Assembly (NCBI GenBank): GCA_963803295.1
Contig: CAWDMC010000004.1
Span: 1 to 64,000, forward strand
DNA length: 64,000 bases
From: CAWDMC01 sp963803295
GTDB lineage: Bacteria > Acidobacteriota > Terriglobia > UBA7540
Reading direction: 5' to 3'
Below the pieces are notes generated by a model. The model was given only the letters and a program-made list of their open reading frames with translations. It had not been told where the DNA came from and did no database searches. This document shows, piece after piece, positions 46,668 through 58,269 of the stretch (position 1 is the stretch's first letter; each line of letters begins with the position of its first letter). The translations under genes were made by a program, and so were the position numbers.

Positions 46668-46826
46668 AGTTTATGAGTTGTAAATATGAGTTGTAAGTTA
46701 TGACTTCTGAATTATGAGTTGGCTTTCCAACCCGGTTCGGGACGCCAGTCGCGGGAACAACAGAGCAGCTTTGGTAAGCGCGAACTCGAACTCATAACTT
46801 ATAATTCATAACTGAGAACTGTCGAG
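46668..46826. repeat. AT-rich spacer with repeated words
   Basis: Variants of TATGAGTTGTAA occur three or four times at 46672-46720, and related inverted words (ACTCATAACTTATAATTC, 46790-46810) lie at the other end. Together they can pair imperfectly. A similar spacer (AATTCATAATTCAGCACTC) lies at about 40787, between DUF2283 and sufB. The composition differs from the coding sequence around. I see no gene. Confidence 0.5.
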
Positions 46827-46833
46827 TCTGCTC

Positions 46834-47922
46834 GTGGCATTTATCGAAGTCCAATCGCTGACCAAGAAGTACGACAACCGCGTATACGCCCTGAACCACA
46901 CTTCCTTCACGGTGGAAAAAGGGGAGTGGGTCGCGGTGATGGGGCCGTCGGGATCCGGCAAGAGCACTTTGCTCAATATCCTGGGTTGCCTCGACGAGCC
47001 CAGTAGCGGCCGGGTTTTGGTGGAAGGCGAGGATCTCACGAAGCTATCGCCCGCTGAGCGGGCCCGCTTCCGCGCGGAAAAGATCGCCTTTGTCTTCCAG
47101 CAGTATCACTTGGTGCCCTATCTGACTGCGGTTGAGAATGTGATGCTGGCCCAGTACTTTCACAGTCTGGCTGACGAGGCGGAGGCTATGGAGGCATTGC
47201 GCTGTGTCGGCCTGGGCGATCGCTTGCGCCACCTCCCCTCGCAGCTTTCGGGCGGTGAGCAGCAGCGTGTCTGCATCGCGCGGGCGCTGATCAATCAGCC
47301 GCAAATGATCCTGGCGGATGAGCCTACCGGCAACCTCGACGAGGTGAACGAGACCATCGTCATGAGTCTTATTGCCCAACTGCATCGCCAGGGGCGCACC
47401 ATGATCGTTGTGACCCACGATCCTGAAGTGGGACGGATGGCGGAGCGCCGGATCGAGTTGCACCACGGACGGCTCACCGAAATCTCCGTTTCGCGGGCTA
47501 AGGAAGGTGAGCTGGTAAATCGTCTTCTGAAGACGGTGTGGAAGGCGCAGGAGGCTTCGGGCAAAGCTGAAATTTCCACTGAGACCCTGCCTGAGTTCTC
47601 AACCAGCCGCGCGACTTTCCTGCTGATGGCTCGCGACGGTTGGATTACGTTCGATGACGGCCACGTGGTCCTGACTGATCTCGGCCAGCGCTACAGCAGC
47701 TATCTCATGCGCCGCCATCGCCTCGCTGAGCGCCTCTTCTTCGAGACTTTCGGCCTTGCCTCAAACCTCCTGCACGAAAACGCCACCAAGATCGAGCCCG
47801 CACTCAGCCCCGAAGTTACCGACAAGATCTGCACGTTTCTGCACCATCCGCAAACTTGCCCGCATGGCGATCCCATTCCCCGCGGCGCCTGCTGTCTGGC
47901 AGACCGGAGACTTTCGCAATAA
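46834..47922 (+). CDS. ABC ATPase fused to a DtxR-like metal-sensor module
   Basis: The 362-residue protein has two parts. Residues 1-225 are a LolD/MacB-type ATPase: Walker A MGPSGSGKSTLLN, signature LSGGEQQRVCIARAL, Walker B LADEPTGNLD, switch VVTHDPEVG. Residues 226-362 read like a whole DtxR/MntR repressor: a degenerate winged helix (LLKTVWKAQEASGK, LTDLGQRYSSYL), then the dimerisation and metal part (RRHRLAERLFFE, LLHENATKIEPALSPEV) ending with CPHGDPIP. The His normally in the Ala-Cys-x-x-Glu-His metal segment is Pro here, so one metal site may be lost. Fusion of sensor and transporter ATPase suggests direct metal control of activity. It closes the FTR1 operon. Confidence 0.87.
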   Translation: MAFIEVQSLTKKYDNRVYALNHTSFTVEKGEWVAVMGPSGSGKSTLLNILGCLDEPSSGRVLVEGEDLTKLSPAERARFRAEKIAFVFQQYHLVPYLTAVENVMLAQYFHSLADEAEAMEALRCVGLGDRLRHLPSQLSGGEQQRVCIARALINQPQMILADEPTGNLDEVNETIVMSLIAQLHRQGRTMIVVTHDPEVGRMAERRIELHHGRLTEISVSRAKEGELVNRLLKTVWKAQEASGKAEISTETLPEFSTSRATFLLMARDGWITFDDGHVVLTDLGQRYSSYLMRRHRLAERLFFETFGLASNLLHENATKIEPALSPEVTDKICTFLHHPQTCPHGDPIPRGACCLADRRLSQ

Positions 47923-48445
47923 GACCGAACCAGCTGAGAGATTTCCGACCCGATTTGTTATTTCACTTCCCCCTAGCTACTTCTCGGTGCAAAAATGACC
48001 AGTTTGTGCCAGTGTTTTTGCGTTGGACATAGCGCGAATTTGGTCCGAACGCTTCATTTTGGACTTGACACGAGCTCCGCAAGGTGCTAATTATCATAAT
48101 CGATTATGTCGATTACGAAGACTGTCAAAAGCCGAGACGACCTCCTCCGCCGCATCGCCCGCCTGTCCCGTCGCGCCCTCTTCGGCTCTCTCTCCGAGAC
48201 CTATCGCACCTGCGGCCGGCCCGGCTGCCGCTGTCACCAGGGACACAAGCATGGCCCCCATCTTTATGTTAGTTTCCGGGGGCCGGAGGGCACCACCGGT
48301 TACTACGTGCCGCAGCCTCTGGCCGAGGGCATGCGCCAGGGGGTGGCGGCCTGGCAGGAATTGCAGGAGGCTCTGCGCCAACTGGCGGAACTGAACCGGC
48401 AGCGTTTATGGGCGCGGAAGGCGACTCGGGCTTCGCGGAGGAAGC

Positions 48446-51862
<3,417 letters not shown>

Positions 51863-51980
51863 GCCGGAGGTCGAGATCGAGGAAGATGGGTCCCAAATCA
51901 TCGGGGTGCCGGCTACCCGGAGAACCTTCCTCGCTGGAATGCTTATCCGAGCTCTCATTTTTGCACCGGGAAGTAGCTAG

Positions 51981-52595
51981 CTTAGCTAAGTGGAGTAGAG
52001 CAGGGCCGAGCCACCGGCGTTGAACTTGCTGACAAAGGCGTCGCCTGCACCTGGAGTGGTCTGAAAAGCACCCGGGGAGACGGGGAAATCGGAGGAGTCG
52101 GCCAGGCCAGTGACATAGGCGTCCCCCAGAGCATCGGCCGCGATGCCATGGCCGGCGTCCCAACTAGCTAGCTCCACCCAGGTAGGTGGAGTAGACCAGC
52201 GTGGGGTCAATCACCAGGGGCCTGCTGTGATCGTAAGGACTGACTTCGAACCGGATGTGGTTCTCGTCTTCAAGACGGTAGCTGTCAACACGTAGGGGCG
52301 CCGCTTGCGGTGCCCTTTCGGGCAGGACAAGCCCCGCCCCTACGTCCAGCGCGATCTGGCGGGGGTCGGCACCGGGCTGGACCACGAAATCGTATTCCAG
52401 TTGTCGCTGGTTGCCGTAATACACCAGGTCCACGCCCGGATAGACGTTGGCGTATTTCACCTTGGCGTAATTCGCTACGTTGGTGCGCCACTTCTTGGGA
52501 TCGTTACCGACGAAGTAGTTGCTCTTTCCCGGCAATTCGTCCAGTCCGCTGACTTTGGCCTTCGGGTTGGCACCGACCAGTTTCATGCGCACCAT
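51981..52595 (-). pseudogene. SBBP beta-propeller repeat protein remnant
   Basis: The fragment has the pre-propeller region (SNYFVGNDPKKWRTNVANYAKV, YPGVDLVYYGNQRQLEYDF) and a first SBBP repeat (LVYSTYLGGAS, then GHGIAADALGDAYVTGL, GDAFVSKFNAGGSALLYST). The frame is broken at 52164-52171 by a duplicated CTAG; removing 4 bases restores GGASWDAGHGIA. At 51981 the gene is cut by the insertion sequence, and no continuation lies beyond it. The start is also incomplete; it runs against the DUF4236 gene end. Full proteins are large secreted propellers common in Acidobacteriota. Confidence 0.85.
52290..52345. repeat. 56-bp palindromic repeat inside the SBBP remnant
   Basis: The arms ACGTAGGGGCG (52290-52300) and CGCCCCTACGT (52335-52345) are perfect complements. 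Between them lies a second hairpin, TGCCC-TTTC-GGGCA. The repeat is read through in the protein frame without a stop (LVLPERAPQAAPLRV). Similar GTAGGGGC palindromes are dispersed in many bacterial genomes. Confidence 0.75.
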
Positions 52596-52777
52596 GGCTG
52601 AGGTTCGCGATTCGGGGTTTGGGAGCGGCTCCCGGTTTGGCGCATGCCGCCTGCACCTTCCATGTCAATGCTGACGCGGACGCCCGGAATACCCACACTC
52701 AACCGAGGACCGCTCTTCGACAGATTGACCCTGAGTCCCGGCAGAAGCCGAAATGATTTTCTCAAAGACCAGCCCAT
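52583..52777 (-). CDS. DUF4236 protein
   Basis: The 64-residue protein starts at the ATG at 52777 (GGGAGGAAC upstream). MGWSLRKSFRLLPGLRVNLS followed by KSGPRLSVGIPGVRVSI is the complete DUF4236 domain, of unknown function. The last 20 residues are not part of the family and may result from a rearrangement with the SBBP remnant, whose beginning overlaps the gene end. Confidence 0.8.
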   Translation of the reverse strand: MGWSLRKSFRLLPGLRVNLSKSGPRLSVGIPGVRVSIDMEGAGGMRQTGSRSQTPNREPQPWCA

Positions 52778-53370
52778 TGTTCCTCCCGAGCAAGCGTGCA
52801 CCCGGCCAAAGGCTGCACTCTGCATATCGGCCGTTCGTCCGTTCTACTTTAGCCTTCCCAATCAAGCATGCGCTCGCTGAGACGTCGCAATTCTGCTTTC
52901 AATTGTACGGTTTCGAATGTCCTCAGGCGCGGCGGACGCTATTGCCGCACCCTGGAAAGACCGCTAGCAGTCGCTCATCAGCTCGACGGGATTCTGGCTG
53001 AGGCACAGGTCTTGCAGTCGACGGCCGCCGCAAGCGTCCTTTTGCTGTGACCGATGTCACGAGCACCACCGAGATATTTTCTTCTCCTGGCGAGCTTTCG
53101 GAAAGGCTTCGGCCCGGCCTGTACGTCGTGGATGCGATGCGGTCAGCCTAAAGGTAGTCTATCTCGCGGCTCGGACGAACAACCGCTGCTGGTTGAATTG
53201 AAGGGCCGCCAGGGTGCGGCAAAACCGAGCTTGCTTAGGCTATGGCGACTGCTGCCGGGAGCGTCACCGAGCGATTACAGTGCTACGAGGGGATCACGGA
53301 AGAGAAGGCGATAGGGGAGTAAGAGAGGATTCCCTCTTGGTTCGGAGCTTGCCCTGAGCCGAGCGAAGGG
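52778..53370. other. Intergenic stretch without a convincing gene
   Basis: Short frames on both strands have no recognisable content. A stretch at 53341-53370 (GAGCTTGCCCTGAGCCGAGC) resembles a dispersed repeat found next to hairpins in other genomes. I see no RNA gene. Confidence 0.5.
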
Positions 53371-53403
53371 AGGGGTGACCGAAGGCCGGGGTTGGTCACC
53401 CCT
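53371..53403 (-). terminator. Strong hairpin, candidate terminator of the GH127 gene
   Basis: AGGGGTGACC (53371-53380) pairs perfectly with GGTCACCCCT (53394-53403) around a 13-base loop. It lies 27 bases beyond the stop of the GH127 gene. No clear U-tract follows on either strand, so it may instead be part of a repeat. Confidence 0.45.
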
Positions 53404-53429
53404 CCGTGGTGCTCTCATCAATTGGCGCG

Positions 53430-55241
53430 TCAGGCCCTCTCCAGATATGTGGTGTAGCTCTGGTCGCGAACTGCGTAGAATGGCATGAAGCGAAGGGATG
53501 AAGGAACCGGCATCTCAAACGTCTGTGAGGCATAGGGAACAGGTCGCAATCCCTGCCGGGAATCGAGCGAATTGCTGCCCAATCTTAACTGCGGATCAAG
53601 CGCCACCAGCATCAATGGACCACGCATCACCGCCACCGTACTCGGATGATGGCCGTCTATAGGCTCTGTACGAAAGGAAAAGGGCAGATCGATTTGGACA
53701 GAGTCGTTGTTACGCCAAAGGCGTCGAATGGCGGCAAACGTACGTCTTTCGGCGGGAACTGAGAGGCGTGTTCCGTTGATGCTGAGGAGCGCCGGTGACT
53801 GCAGCCAGCCGGGAATCCGCACGTATAACGTGAACTCCGCCGGCGCGGCGAGTTCAAACCTGATTTCCGTGGACTCGGAATCCGGGTAACTCGTGGATTG
53901 GACCAACTTGACGGGTCTCTCTTGAAACTTCCACTTGACTTCAGACGGTACAAAGAGGTTTACGTAAATGCCGTCAGCGCTCCGGAAGTAAGCGCTGACG
54001 AGGTAATCCGCCACGACTTGCGGCAGAGTTCCTGAACAGCATGGCCACTTATCTGGGTGGTAGCGCTTTTCGGCGAAGGAGTGGTAATCCGAGTAGTAGA
54101 AGAAATGGCCGTCGCCGCTCGGGTCCTTGGCGCCCAGAACGGTATTGTAAAGCACGCGTTCGAGGCCATCTCCATAGCGCGCCTCGCCCGTGAAGCGCAA
54201 GAGGTAGCGGGCTAGCTTGAAATGGGCGTAGGCCCCGCAAGGCGTTTCGAAATGAGCATGAGTTCCGGTCAGGCTTTCGCCCAGCTTCCCCCGGTTGGGT
54301 TCGACGAAGGTTTCGTTGGGGCCCCAGCCACCTGAGGCAAATTGCTGGGTTTGCTCGATCATGTCCCACGCATTGCGGATCGCCTCGAGATATTTAACGT
54401 CACCCAAAACCAGATAGGCCCTGGCGGCCGAGCTTAAGGCATTCGTATGGCTGTAGGCGTGGCGGCCGGGCAGGACATTCTCGCCGCGACTGAGCGGCTC
54501 AAAGTAGGTTGAGTTGAGCAAGTACTTTCGGGCCATCTCCAGGTATTCCTGCTCGCCCGTTACTTCGTAGGCATAGAAGCAGTTTTCTCCCAAGGTGTAG
54601 GACTCATCGTCCGCGCCCTGCGTATGTGGATCAAGATTGCGATCGAGGGCTCGGGGCGGCATGTAGCGCAGGGCGCCACGCGTAGCGCGATGTAGCGCCG
54701 GAAGGGCGGATGTGACGCCGGCGAACTGGTAAGCGTCCAATAACCCCACAACATACTTGTCGTAGTTATAGGCAGGGAAGTTGGTCGATGCTTTCTGGCT
54801 TGGATAGCAGTAGCCATCGGGAGCTATGGTGGCCGCAAATCCTTCCACCAGCCTTTGTGTCTTGGCCCGGGTCGCCTCGTCGCCGGTCGCTTCAGCGAAT
54901 CTGGCTAAGGCTGAAATGTATTGCCCGAAAGAGTGGCCCGGAGCAAAGCCGTCGCCATCGTACCACCCGCCCAGGTAGTCGCCGGGCGCAGGCAGGCCGG
55001 CCCGCACACGCAGTTCCTTCAGCAAGCCGTTCTCGTCCAGGGCCAGATACCGCGAGTGGATACGATCGAATTGAGCTTTGAGAGGACCACCGGTCAGCTT
55101 AACGTCCGAATAACGGAACATCAGGAGCTTTGCACGGGAACCCTGTGTTCCGGAAGTAAAGAATGAACTTGTGGGACTTAGCGCCGCCAGTCCCAGGCCT
55201 TTCAATATGCTGCGCCTCGTTAGAGCAAATTGGCTAGCCAC
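53430..55241 (-). CDS. GH127-type (DUF1680) glycoside hydrolase with Tat signal
   Basis: The 603-residue protein starts with a twin-arginine signal (LTRRSILKGLGLAALSPTSS), so it is exported folded. The family features are LGGWYDGDGFAPGHSFGQYISALARF near residue 90, HFETPCGAYAHFKLARYLL with the catalytic region Glu, and KWPCCSGTLPQVVADYL with the paired Cys that hold zinc or act as nucleophile in GH127 arabinofuranosidases. The C-terminal beta-sandwich domains complete it. The likely activity is beta-L-arabinofuranosidase on plant or microbial glycans. It stands alone. Confidence 0.9.
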   Translation of the reverse strand: MASQFALTRRSILKGLGLAALSPTSSFFTSGTQGSRAKLLMFRYSDVKLTGGPLKAQFDRIHSRYLALDENGLLKELRVRAGLPAPGDYLGGWYDGDGFAPGHSFGQYISALARFAEATGDEATRAKTQRLVEGFAATIAPDGYCYPSQKASTNFPAYNYDKYVVGLLDAYQFAGVTSALPALHRATRGALRYMPPRALDRNLDPHTQGADDESYTLGENCFYAYEVTGEQEYLEMARKYLLNSTYFEPLSRGENVLPGRHAYSHTNALSSAARAYLVLGDVKYLEAIRNAWDMIEQTQQFASGGWGPNETFVEPNRGKLGESLTGTHAHFETPCGAYAHFKLARYLLRFTGEARYGDGLERVLYNTVLGAKDPSGDGHFFYYSDYHSFAEKRYHPDKWPCCSGTLPQVVADYLVSAYFRSADGIYVNLFVPSEVKWKFQERPVKLVQSTSYPDSESTEIRFELAAPAEFTLYVRIPGWLQSPALLSINGTRLSVPAERRTFAAIRRLWRNNDSVQIDLPFSFRTEPIDGHHPSTVAVMRGPLMLVALDPQLRLGSNSLDSRQGLRPVPYASQTFEMPVPSSLRFMPFYAVRDQSYTTYLERA

Positions 55242-55916
55242 TCCTCACCTCCAACCGGCTCGCGCAAACGTCGACCCTCAACGGAACGGTTTGTGGTCCG
55301 ACCGATTGGAGTCTGTGAGCACCGCCTGCGAGCGTCAGTCTAACAGCCAGAGGGGACAGCCATCAAGTTCGCGTTATCTTAGCTCATACAGCTTATATGC
55401 GTGGCGAACGGACCCTACCGGCGACCCGCGAGCGCCCGGCGCAGCGCGACCTTCTCGACGTGCCTTTCCTCAGAGCTGATCCAAATCTCCAATCGATTCT
55501 CGAGGCTCAGGTTGCTTGCCTATCGACGGTTAAGTCAGCCAGATATTAGAACTAGAACCTTACACCTACGCCGACACGGCTCGGATCCTCAACGACAGAA
55601 GCTTTAAGACAGGTGACGGCTTGCAGCTGGCATTGATTGCGGTCGGCTACGTTCGTTGGGTGCGCCGGGTAGTTGTTTGTCCTGAGTCAGACGCAATCGG
55701 AGGGGAGAAGAACTCGGCACCCAGAGGCTGTGCCGGTTGAGGTGGCAGGATGGGTGTGTCGCCTGATTCAAACGCCGCGAGATCCGCGGATGCCGCTTGT
55801 GGTCACCGGAGTAGTGTTCAGCACCGGCGGCGAAGCGATTCTCTCAGCCACAGTGTCGAAGTCTGGCAAACGAATCACCTGGGACTCTACGACCTGGAGG
55901 GCAACCACCTATCGCA
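55242..55916. other. Intergenic stretch without a convincing gene
   Basis: The region holds the GH127 promoter and then unassigned sequence. An open frame on the plus strand beginning at 55673 lacks recognisable content and runs over the ClpN remnants on the other strand, so I do not call it. I see no repeat or RNA gene. Confidence 0.5.
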
Positions 55917-56141
55917 CTAAGCTGAGTACCCGCGAAGATGCTCCAATATCTTTTCGCCGGTCAGCCCCGCGTCCCGCAAGACTTGGGCACCCCTGCCTGG
56001 CTCCGTTGCCACGATGGCAGCCAGCAGATGTCCAGGTCCCCCACCAGCAGGTCTTCGATTTCAACAATCTCAGCACCACGGCGTCTGGCTTTGATGCCCG
56101 CGAGAAAGAAGGCCTGGTGCGTCCGCCGGGAACGGATGGCG
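55917..56141 (-). pseudogene. ClpN-domain remnant, frameshifted
   Basis: On the minus strand one frame reads HQAFFLAGIKARRRGAEIV followed by EIEDLLVGDL. A second frame continues with LLAAIVATEPGRGAQVL, then AGLTGEKILEHLRGYSA and a stop. Together they match the second half of a Clp N-terminal double-helix repeat. The two frames meet near 56025. It lies directly behind the intact ClpN gene and may be its decayed tandem copy or its lost C-terminal part. Confidence 0.5.
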
Positions 56142-56672
56142 TCACTGTCGCCTTTCCCGTTGGGTTGTCGAGGACGGACCGTGGATGGCGCCTTCTACTA
56201 GGGCCTTCACTACCTTCACGCGTGTCACCGCTGCTTCTGTGAGGAGCTGCCCGCATCTGCTGGCTTCGTCTTCCGCAACCGCCGCCAGTAGATGCAGCGG
56301 CTCGACTGCTCTTTGCTTGAGTTCATCTTTCAGGGCGGCGGAGGCGGCGAGCACCCGTTTGGCCTCTTCCGAGAGAGGCATGTCAGAAGCATTGGCGATC
56401 GGCTGAGATCGCGTGCAGAAAGCCTCCACCCTGGCCAGGAGGCGTTTAGTGAGCTCGGAAGTGAAAAACGGCTGGGGAGCCCAGGGGTCTTCCTGAGGCA
56501 GGGAGCCAGTGAATCCCAGAACACCAGACATCGCTTCCCGAAATCCTCCCAGGTCTTCAACGAGTAGGGCTACCAGCAGGTCCTCGACGTCAATAGCACC
56601 AGCGCCACGTTGTCCCGCCTTGAGACGCGCCAGCATTAACACCCGTTGTGTTCGTGATGAAAAGTCCTCATA
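56142..56672 (-). CDS. Stand-alone Clp N-terminal domain protein
   Basis: The 176-residue protein has the Clp_N repeat pair: MYEDFSSRTQRVLMLARLKAG with IDVEDLLVALL near residue 30, and later LSEEAKRVLAASAALKDEL with VEPLHLLAAVAEDE. There is no AAA+ domain, unlike ClpA, B or C. ATG at 56672 matches the family start. The last 15 residues seem non-homologous, so the gene may be truncated by a frameshift into the remnant behind it. Such ClpS/ClpN-like adaptors could modulate Clp proteases. Confidence 0.75.
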   Translation of the reverse strand, partial: YEDFSSRTQRVLMLARLKAGQRGAGAIDVEDLLVALLVEDLGGFREAMSGVLGFTGSLPQEDPWAPQPFFTSELTKRLLARVEAFCTRSQPIANASDMPLSEEAKRVLAASAALKDELKQRAVEPLHLLAAVAEDEASRCGQLLTEAAVTRVKVVKALVEGAIHGPSSTTQRERRQ

Positions 56673-56768
56673 CATGCACAAAGCAGAACTCATTCTGCTA
56701 TTCTACGATGGGAATTGTTTGCGATGTGGTGCTGGAGCCAGACCGGTGGAAACGCAAGGACGCGATCT

Positions 56769-58190
56769 ATGAATGTGGTCCTGATCTCGACCTACGAACT
56801 CGGCCGCCAGCCTTTTGGGCTGGCGTCACCGGCGGCGTGGCTCGAACGGGCCGGCGCCCACGTCACCTGCCTCGATCTCTCGCGGCAGGCGCTCTCGGAA
56901 GAGGCGGTTCGCCAGGCCGAGTTCATCGCCTTTTACTTGCCTATGCACACGGCCACGCGGCTGGCGCTGGAGGTCTTGCCCAGGGTGAGGACCTTGAACC
57001 CGCACGCCCATCTTTGCTTTTACGGGCTTTACGCTCCCGTGAACGAAGGCCTGCTGCGACGATCCGGCGCCACCACCATTCTGGGGGGCGAGTTTGAGAG
57101 TGGCCTGGTCGAAGTCGTAAAGAGCCTGGCAGAAGGACACGGCGGAACTGCCAGAACCCCACCCGTCGTCGCGCTTGAGCGTCTCGATTTCCTGGTCCCG
57201 CATCGGCGCGGACTGCCGCCCCTCGCCCAATACGCTCATCTCAATCATCCTGACGGCGAGCCGCGAATGGTGGGCTACACCGAAGCGAGCCGCGGCTGTA
57301 GGCATCTCTGCCGCCACTGCCCGGTGGTGCCGGTGTATGGCGGCCGTTTTCGCGTGGTTGGGCGCGACGTGGTACTCGCCGATATCCGCCAGCAGGTGAC
57401 CTCGGGCGCCCGGCACATCACCTTCGGTGATCCTGATTTCTTCAATGGACCGCGCCACGCCCTGGACATTGTGACCAGCCTTCATGCAGAATTCCCTCAC
57501 GTTACTTACGACGTGACCATCAAGGTGGAGCATCTGCTGCGGCATGCCGCTCACCTTCGGACCCTACGCGAGACGGGCTGTCTGTTCGTCACCACCGCCG
57601 TCGAGGCCGTGGACGACGCCGTCCTCGAGCGTTTGGAGAAGGGCCATTCCACGGCGGACTTTCTGAGCGTTGCCCAGCTATTTCAGGAGGTCGGGCTCAC
57701 GCTCGCTCCCACGTTTGTGGCCTTCACTCCCTGGACCACGCTCCGGAGTTACCATGATCTTCTCCGCTGCATTGCCGACACGGGTCTGGTGGAGAACATC
57801 GCGCCCATTCAGCTCGCCATTCGTTTGCTGATTCCGGCCGGTTCCCGGCTTCTTGAGCTTGAGGAAGTCCGCGACTTAGTGGGCCCGTTCGATGAACCCA
57901 ACCTCGCGTATCCCTGGCAGCATCCCGACCCACGTGTGGACCTGCTTTGCCGCCAGGTGCAGGCGGTGATCCAGCGCGGGCAGAAGCACAACGAAAGCCG
58001 CTTGCAGATCTTCAGGCGAGTGCGGCAACTCGCCCGAGAGGCGATGGGCCTACCCTTTGAGGAGACCCTGCGGGAAAAGGCCGATAATGACCGCGCCGCT
58101 ATTCCGCATCTGACCGAGCCCTGGTATTGTTGAGCGGAGCCTACCGGGGACCAGTTGGTCCCTCTTGCTCCAGCGGAAGCACAGGTGTGA
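56769..58190 (+). CDS. Radical SAM selenoprotein with Cys-Sec-Ala-Glu-Pro tail
   Basis: The N-terminal 115 residues look like a cobalamin-binding-type Rossmann domain (MNVVLISTYELGRQPFG, FIAFYLPMHTATRLAL, TILGGEFE). The radical SAM core has the cluster motif Cys177-x3-Cys181-x2-Cys184 (SRGCRHLCRHC). At 58131 an in-frame TGA follows Cys454 and is followed by GCG GAG CCT, giving Cys-Sec-Ala-Glu-Pro, then 15 more residues to TGA at 58188. As I recall, NCBI names a family for exactly this tail (CUAEP/CCAEP-tail radical SAM protein). A SECIS-like hairpin lies 12 bases on. Length is 473 residues with Sec, 454 if UGA stops. ATG at 56769 has AAGGA upstream. Function unknown; it heads an operon with DUF169 and ATP-grasp genes. 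Confidence 0.85.
58131..58166 (+). promoter_or_regulatory. UGA codon and bacterial SECIS-like hairpin
   Basis: After TGA at 58131-58133, GGGGACC (58146-58152) pairs with GGTCCCT (58157-58163) around the loop AGTT. The loop starts 19 bases after the UGA, and its second base is G, which fits the bacterial SECIS rule for SelB binding. No other strong hairpin lies nearby. The sequence also encodes the protein tail. Confidence 0.75.
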
Positions 58191-58269
58191 TTGGCCATGC
58201 TTACGACGCTCGAATGGGCACCTTACTAAATTCGGCCGTTTCCGCCGTTCACCCACGAGGAGGTTTGAA

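Noticed and set aside
55673..56242. 189-residue plus-strand frame
   Set aside because: It overlaps the ClpN remnants, which have clear homology on the minus strand. Its own content is not recognisable.
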